A DNA stretch of 23,952 bases, from NCBI GenBank assembly GCA_050014815.1, contig JBEKCP010000020.1:1-23952 (forward strand), read 5' to 3'. Under the pieces are notes generated by a model. That model ran no database searches and had not been told where the DNA came from. It saw only the letters and a list, made by a program, of their open reading frames with translations. This DNA is from JBEKCP01 sp050014815 (GTDB taxonomy: Bacteria > Planctomycetota > Planctomycetia > Pirellulales > Thermoguttaceae). Each line of letters opens with the position of its first letter. Position 1 is the first letter of the stretch. A program made the position numbers and the translations under genes. Below, in pieces: positions 22,165-23,952 of this stretch.

Positions 22165-22301
22165 ACACTCGATTCAAAGACCTGCCGGCGTCGGCGGATT
22201 GGCGGGCAAAATTCAAACAAATTGGCGGATGTACGCACCGTGCCGGGCGTGTCACCCGGCCGGCCCCATCGCGCCGGCGATTGGCCCAGGCATTTTCCTA
22301 A
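22161..22301 (+). CDS. Small basic protein (46 aa) coupled to the DUF1580-like gene
   Basis: The ORF starts with an ATG overlapping the TGA of the upstream gene (ATGA) and ends at TAA 22299-22301. The product begins MNTRFKDLPASADWRAKF and ends in a basic segment (APSRRRLAQAFS). It is hydrophilic, without signal peptide or TM segment. The only family clue is the context between a DUF1580-like gene and the ATPase. Overlap of stop and start supports expression. The product could be a small accessory DNA-binding factor, but nothing in it proves that. Confidence 0.45.
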   Translation: MNTRFKDLPASADWRAKFKQIGGCTHRAGRVTRPAPSRRRLAQAFS

Positions 22302-22425
22302 TTTCTAACGAAATGGGGGGAGGACATGCGTAGCCCGAAAGTGTCAAGTGATGTTCAAGTTCTAATTTCTAACGAAATGGAGGTGCGACGTGCGTAGTGC
22401 CAAGATTCCATCGGATGCTCAAATT
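22298..22425. repeat. Tandem 64-bp imperfect duplication spanning RBS and start
   Basis: Copy 1 (22298-22361) and copy 2 (22362-22425) match at 47 of 64 positions without gaps, including an exact 19-bp opening segment (ctaatttctaacgaaatgg). Each copy carries a purine-rich ribosome-binding site and a start codon at the same place (ATG 22326, GTG 22390). The differences between copies spare the encoded pattern MRS-x-K-x2-SD-x-Q, so the duplication is old and may have been kept for a function. Confidence 0.85.
22326..22397 (+). CDS. Leader peptide ORF (23 aa) overlapping the ATPase start
   Basis: The ORF has a strong ribosome-binding site (ggggggagg, 2 nt before the ac that precedes ATG). It encodes MRSPKVSSDVQVLISNEMEV and then three residues. 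Its TAG (22395-22397) lies 3 nt after the GTG start of the ATPase gene, so a ribosome finishing it is placed on the second start. Its first residues mirror those of the ATPase (MRSAKIPSDAQIV). It was created by the 64-bp duplication and resembles a translational-coupling leader. Confidence 0.45.
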   Translation: MRSPKVSSDVQVLISNEMEVRRA

Positions 22426-23478
22426 GTCAGGACCTTTGTCGAGTATCGGACGATCGTGGACGCTTTTTTCCGCTGGGCGTTCAATTTGCTGATCATCATC
22501 GGACGGTCCGGAATGTCGAAGTCCAAAGAATTCGAGTTCCGAAGTAAGCATGGCGAATGCTACACGGTCAAGGGCCATGCCACGCCCTACTACACGTACA
22601 AGGAGTTGTACGGACACAGGAACCAACTGATCGTGATCGACGACGGGGAGATGCTCTGGAAAGAAAAGGATGGGAGGATCCTCCTCCGCAGCCTGACCGA
22701 GTCCGAGGCATGCAAGAAGGTCCATTGGGCCTCGGCCAACAAAGACCTTGAGGAGTTGGGCATCCCGACCAGCTTTCGCACCCGCTCCAAGGTGGCGGTA
22801 ATCTGCAATAAATTCATGTTCGGCAAGTCGGACGAAAAAGCGGCGATTCTGGATCGAGCCCAGGTCGTCTACTTCGACCCGACCCCGTTGGAAGTCCACA
22901 CGAATACGGCCACGTGGTTTTGGGATCAGGAAGTTTACGACTACATCGGCAGTCGGCTCAGTGTGATCACCAACCTGACCGCCCGCACCTACGTCAAGGC
23001 GTGCGAGCAGAAGAACGCCGGGATGGACTGGCAGGCCTTAATCGACGTCGTGAACTGCTACGACTTCGCCATGGCCCTGGTGCAGAACCTCGAAACGAGC
23101 GGTTTGCCGAGGCAGAAGCGTATTGAGGAGTTCACAGCCAAGACGAAAATGAGCCAGGCAACCTATTACAATTATAGGAAAATGCTGCTGGAACAAGGCC
23201 AGCTTAAGACCGAACCGCCCCCGGCGATCAGGGTGCAAGGAACGGAACCCGACGACGAGAATGAGGCGGCGTCGGAGCTTGATGACGAAAGCGATGGTGA
23301 AGACGGATGGGCCGAGGTAGCCCCTATTCCGTTAGAAACTGGAACGAAGCGATCTCGGCGTACTCGTGGTACGGCGAAGCAGGGCCCCCAAGAAGCATCC
23401 AGCACACTGGAAGATGAAGAGGAAGGAATAGAACTGATTGACTGTTCAGGGCCTGATTGGGCCGGTCTGTCGATTTGA
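22390..23478 (+). CDS. P-loop ATPase of the element, likely replication or maintenance protein
   Basis: The product is 362 aa from GTG 22390 (ggagg 6 nt upstream). An ATPase core is visible: LLIIIGRSGMSKS (Walker A-like, 38-45), RNQLIVIDDGEMLW (Walker B, Asp84-Asp85), a sensor-1-like AVICNK with N140, and a following VYFDPTPLEVH strand. The P-loop is unusual because Ser43 stands where the invariant Gly before Lys is expected. Residues about 240-275 (KRIEEFTAKTKMSQATYYNYRKMLLEQGQL) resemble a helix-turn-helix. The last 80 residues are acidic and Ser-rich (DDENEAASELDDESDGEDGW), with a basic patch, and end in LIDCSGPDWAGLSI. Similar ATPases recur in planctomycete integrated elements; family knowledge suggests DNA replication or partition, but no experiment is known to me. 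Its start lies in the duplicated leader. Confidence 0.8.
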   Translation: MRSAKIPSDAQIVRTFVEYRTIVDAFFRWAFNLLIIIGRSGMSKSKEFEFRSKHGECYTVKGHATPYYTYKELYGHRNQLIVIDDGEMLWKEKDGRILLRSLTESEACKKVHWASANKDLEELGIPTSFRTRSKVAVICNKFMFGKSDEKAAILDRAQVVYFDPTPLEVHTNTATWFWDQEVYDYIGSRLSVITNLTARTYVKACEQKNAGMDWQALIDVVNCYDFAMALVQNLETSGLPRQKRIEEFTAKTKMSQATYYNYRKMLLEQGQLKTEPPPAIRVQGTEPDDENEAASELDDESDGEDGWAEVAPIPLETGTKRSRRTRGTAKQGPQEASSTLEDEEEGIELIDCSGPDWAGLSI

Positions 23479-23641
23479 CCGGTCGGGGCCCCTACACCGT
23501 GGTGGCGGATCGAGCAGGGAGCTATTACCGCAATACACGTACACGGCAACAGCCGGACCGACCAACAACTTTTTAGGTCATCGGGGAGCCCGCAACCGGT
23601 GACCTATACCAATAACCTGCGGGCGTCGAGGAGTGAATTGC

Positions 23642-23952
23642 ATGAGTACGGATGAATTGGTGCGTCAGAACGAACTGGCAGATGCGCTGTTGGAGAAGCT
23701 GGCGAGGATCAAGTCCCTGTGGGACGAGATGCCGGGCGCCGAGGAACTGGAAGCCATGGAGGCGGCCGTCGCTAAGGGCCTTGAGAATCTGCACGATGGA
23801 GAAATGCACGACGAAGGTCAATGGTGTAACACGGTTGGCGAATTGACGGAGTTTCTAAGAGATGTTGCGCCTGATACCTGCATTGCAATGGCCGATCTTG
23901 CCGCAATCTATGTTGTAAAAGACATGTCTCCCGACCAAGAAAGGTTGGTTGT
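23642..23952 (+). CDS. Unknown acidic protein, 3' end beyond the window
   Basis: The frame starts at ATG 23642 with gaggagtg about 8 nt upstream and stays open for 103 codons to the right edge, so the C-terminus is missing. The product is acidic and helical (LVRQNELADALLEKLARIKS, then EELEAMEAAVAKGLENL), with a His/Trp/Cys-containing turn (HDEGQWCN) and no signal peptide or TM segment. I do not recognise a family. It is on the same strand as the other island genes, 163 bp after the ATPase. Confidence 0.6.
   Translation, partial: MSTDELVRQNELADALLEKLARIKSLWDEMPGAEELEAMEAAVAKGLENLHDGEMHDEGQWCNTVGELTEFLRDVAPDTCIAMADLAAIYVVKDMSPDQERLV

Noticed and set aside
19028..23952. Second copy of the tRNA-Ala 3' end (attR) within the window
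   Set aside because: No match to the 19003-19027 segment was seen on either strand by reading; the right end is presumably outside.

Overview
The window looks like chromosome from a high-GC member of the Planctomycetota, probably of the Pirellulales/Thermoguttaceae type. That is inferred from protein style, not from an rRNA. The pointers are a PEP-CTERM protein beside exopolysaccharide genes, a twin-arginine-exported Gfo/Idh/MocA oxidoreductase, an integrase and a DUF1580-like helix-turn-helix protein of the kind common in planctomycete islands, and secreted proteins with long leaders.

Region by region. (1) 1-5101, plus strand: the 3' end of a TroA/ZnuA-like metal-binding protein gene, a membrane-anchored fusion protein ending in a PQQ-type beta-propeller, a LolD-like ABC ATPase and an FtsX/MacB-like permease. 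This is a probable envelope transport operon, interrupted by a palindromic repeat. (2) 5102-6378: a gene-decay zone with a frameshifted minus-strand gene, a SecD P1-head-like fragment and a palindromic repeat. (3) 6379-9937, minus strand: an FmdB-like zinc-ribbon protein, a HepA/RapA-type SNF2 helicase and a zinc-ribbon partner translationally coupled to the helicase. (4) 10067-18659: a PEP-CTERM protein, a 1-kb gene-free stretch with a strong stem structure, a Wza-like polysaccharide export lipoprotein, a secreted protein built on an exact 15-bp repeat, an O-antigen ligase/polymerase-like membrane protein with a long C-terminal helical part, a tiny signal-peptide ORF and a secreted Gfo/Idh/MocA oxidoreductase. 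(5) 18955-23952: tRNA-Ala(TGC) followed at once by a tyrosine integrase and a run of accessory genes. This is the left end of an integrated element whose right end lies outside the window.

In the island, the integrase would act at the tRNA 3' end. The DUF1580-like protein resembles an excisionase or repressor and overlaps a 46-aa ORF. A P-loop-type ATPase with a helix-turn-helix-like segment and an acidic tail looks like a replication or maintenance protein. Its start region lies in a diverged 64-bp tandem duplication: the first copy encodes a 23-aa peptide whose start resembles that of the ATPase and whose stop overlaps the ATPase start, an arrangement suggesting translational coupling. The regulatory readings are inferences; the coordinates, repeats and motifs are read directly from the sequence.
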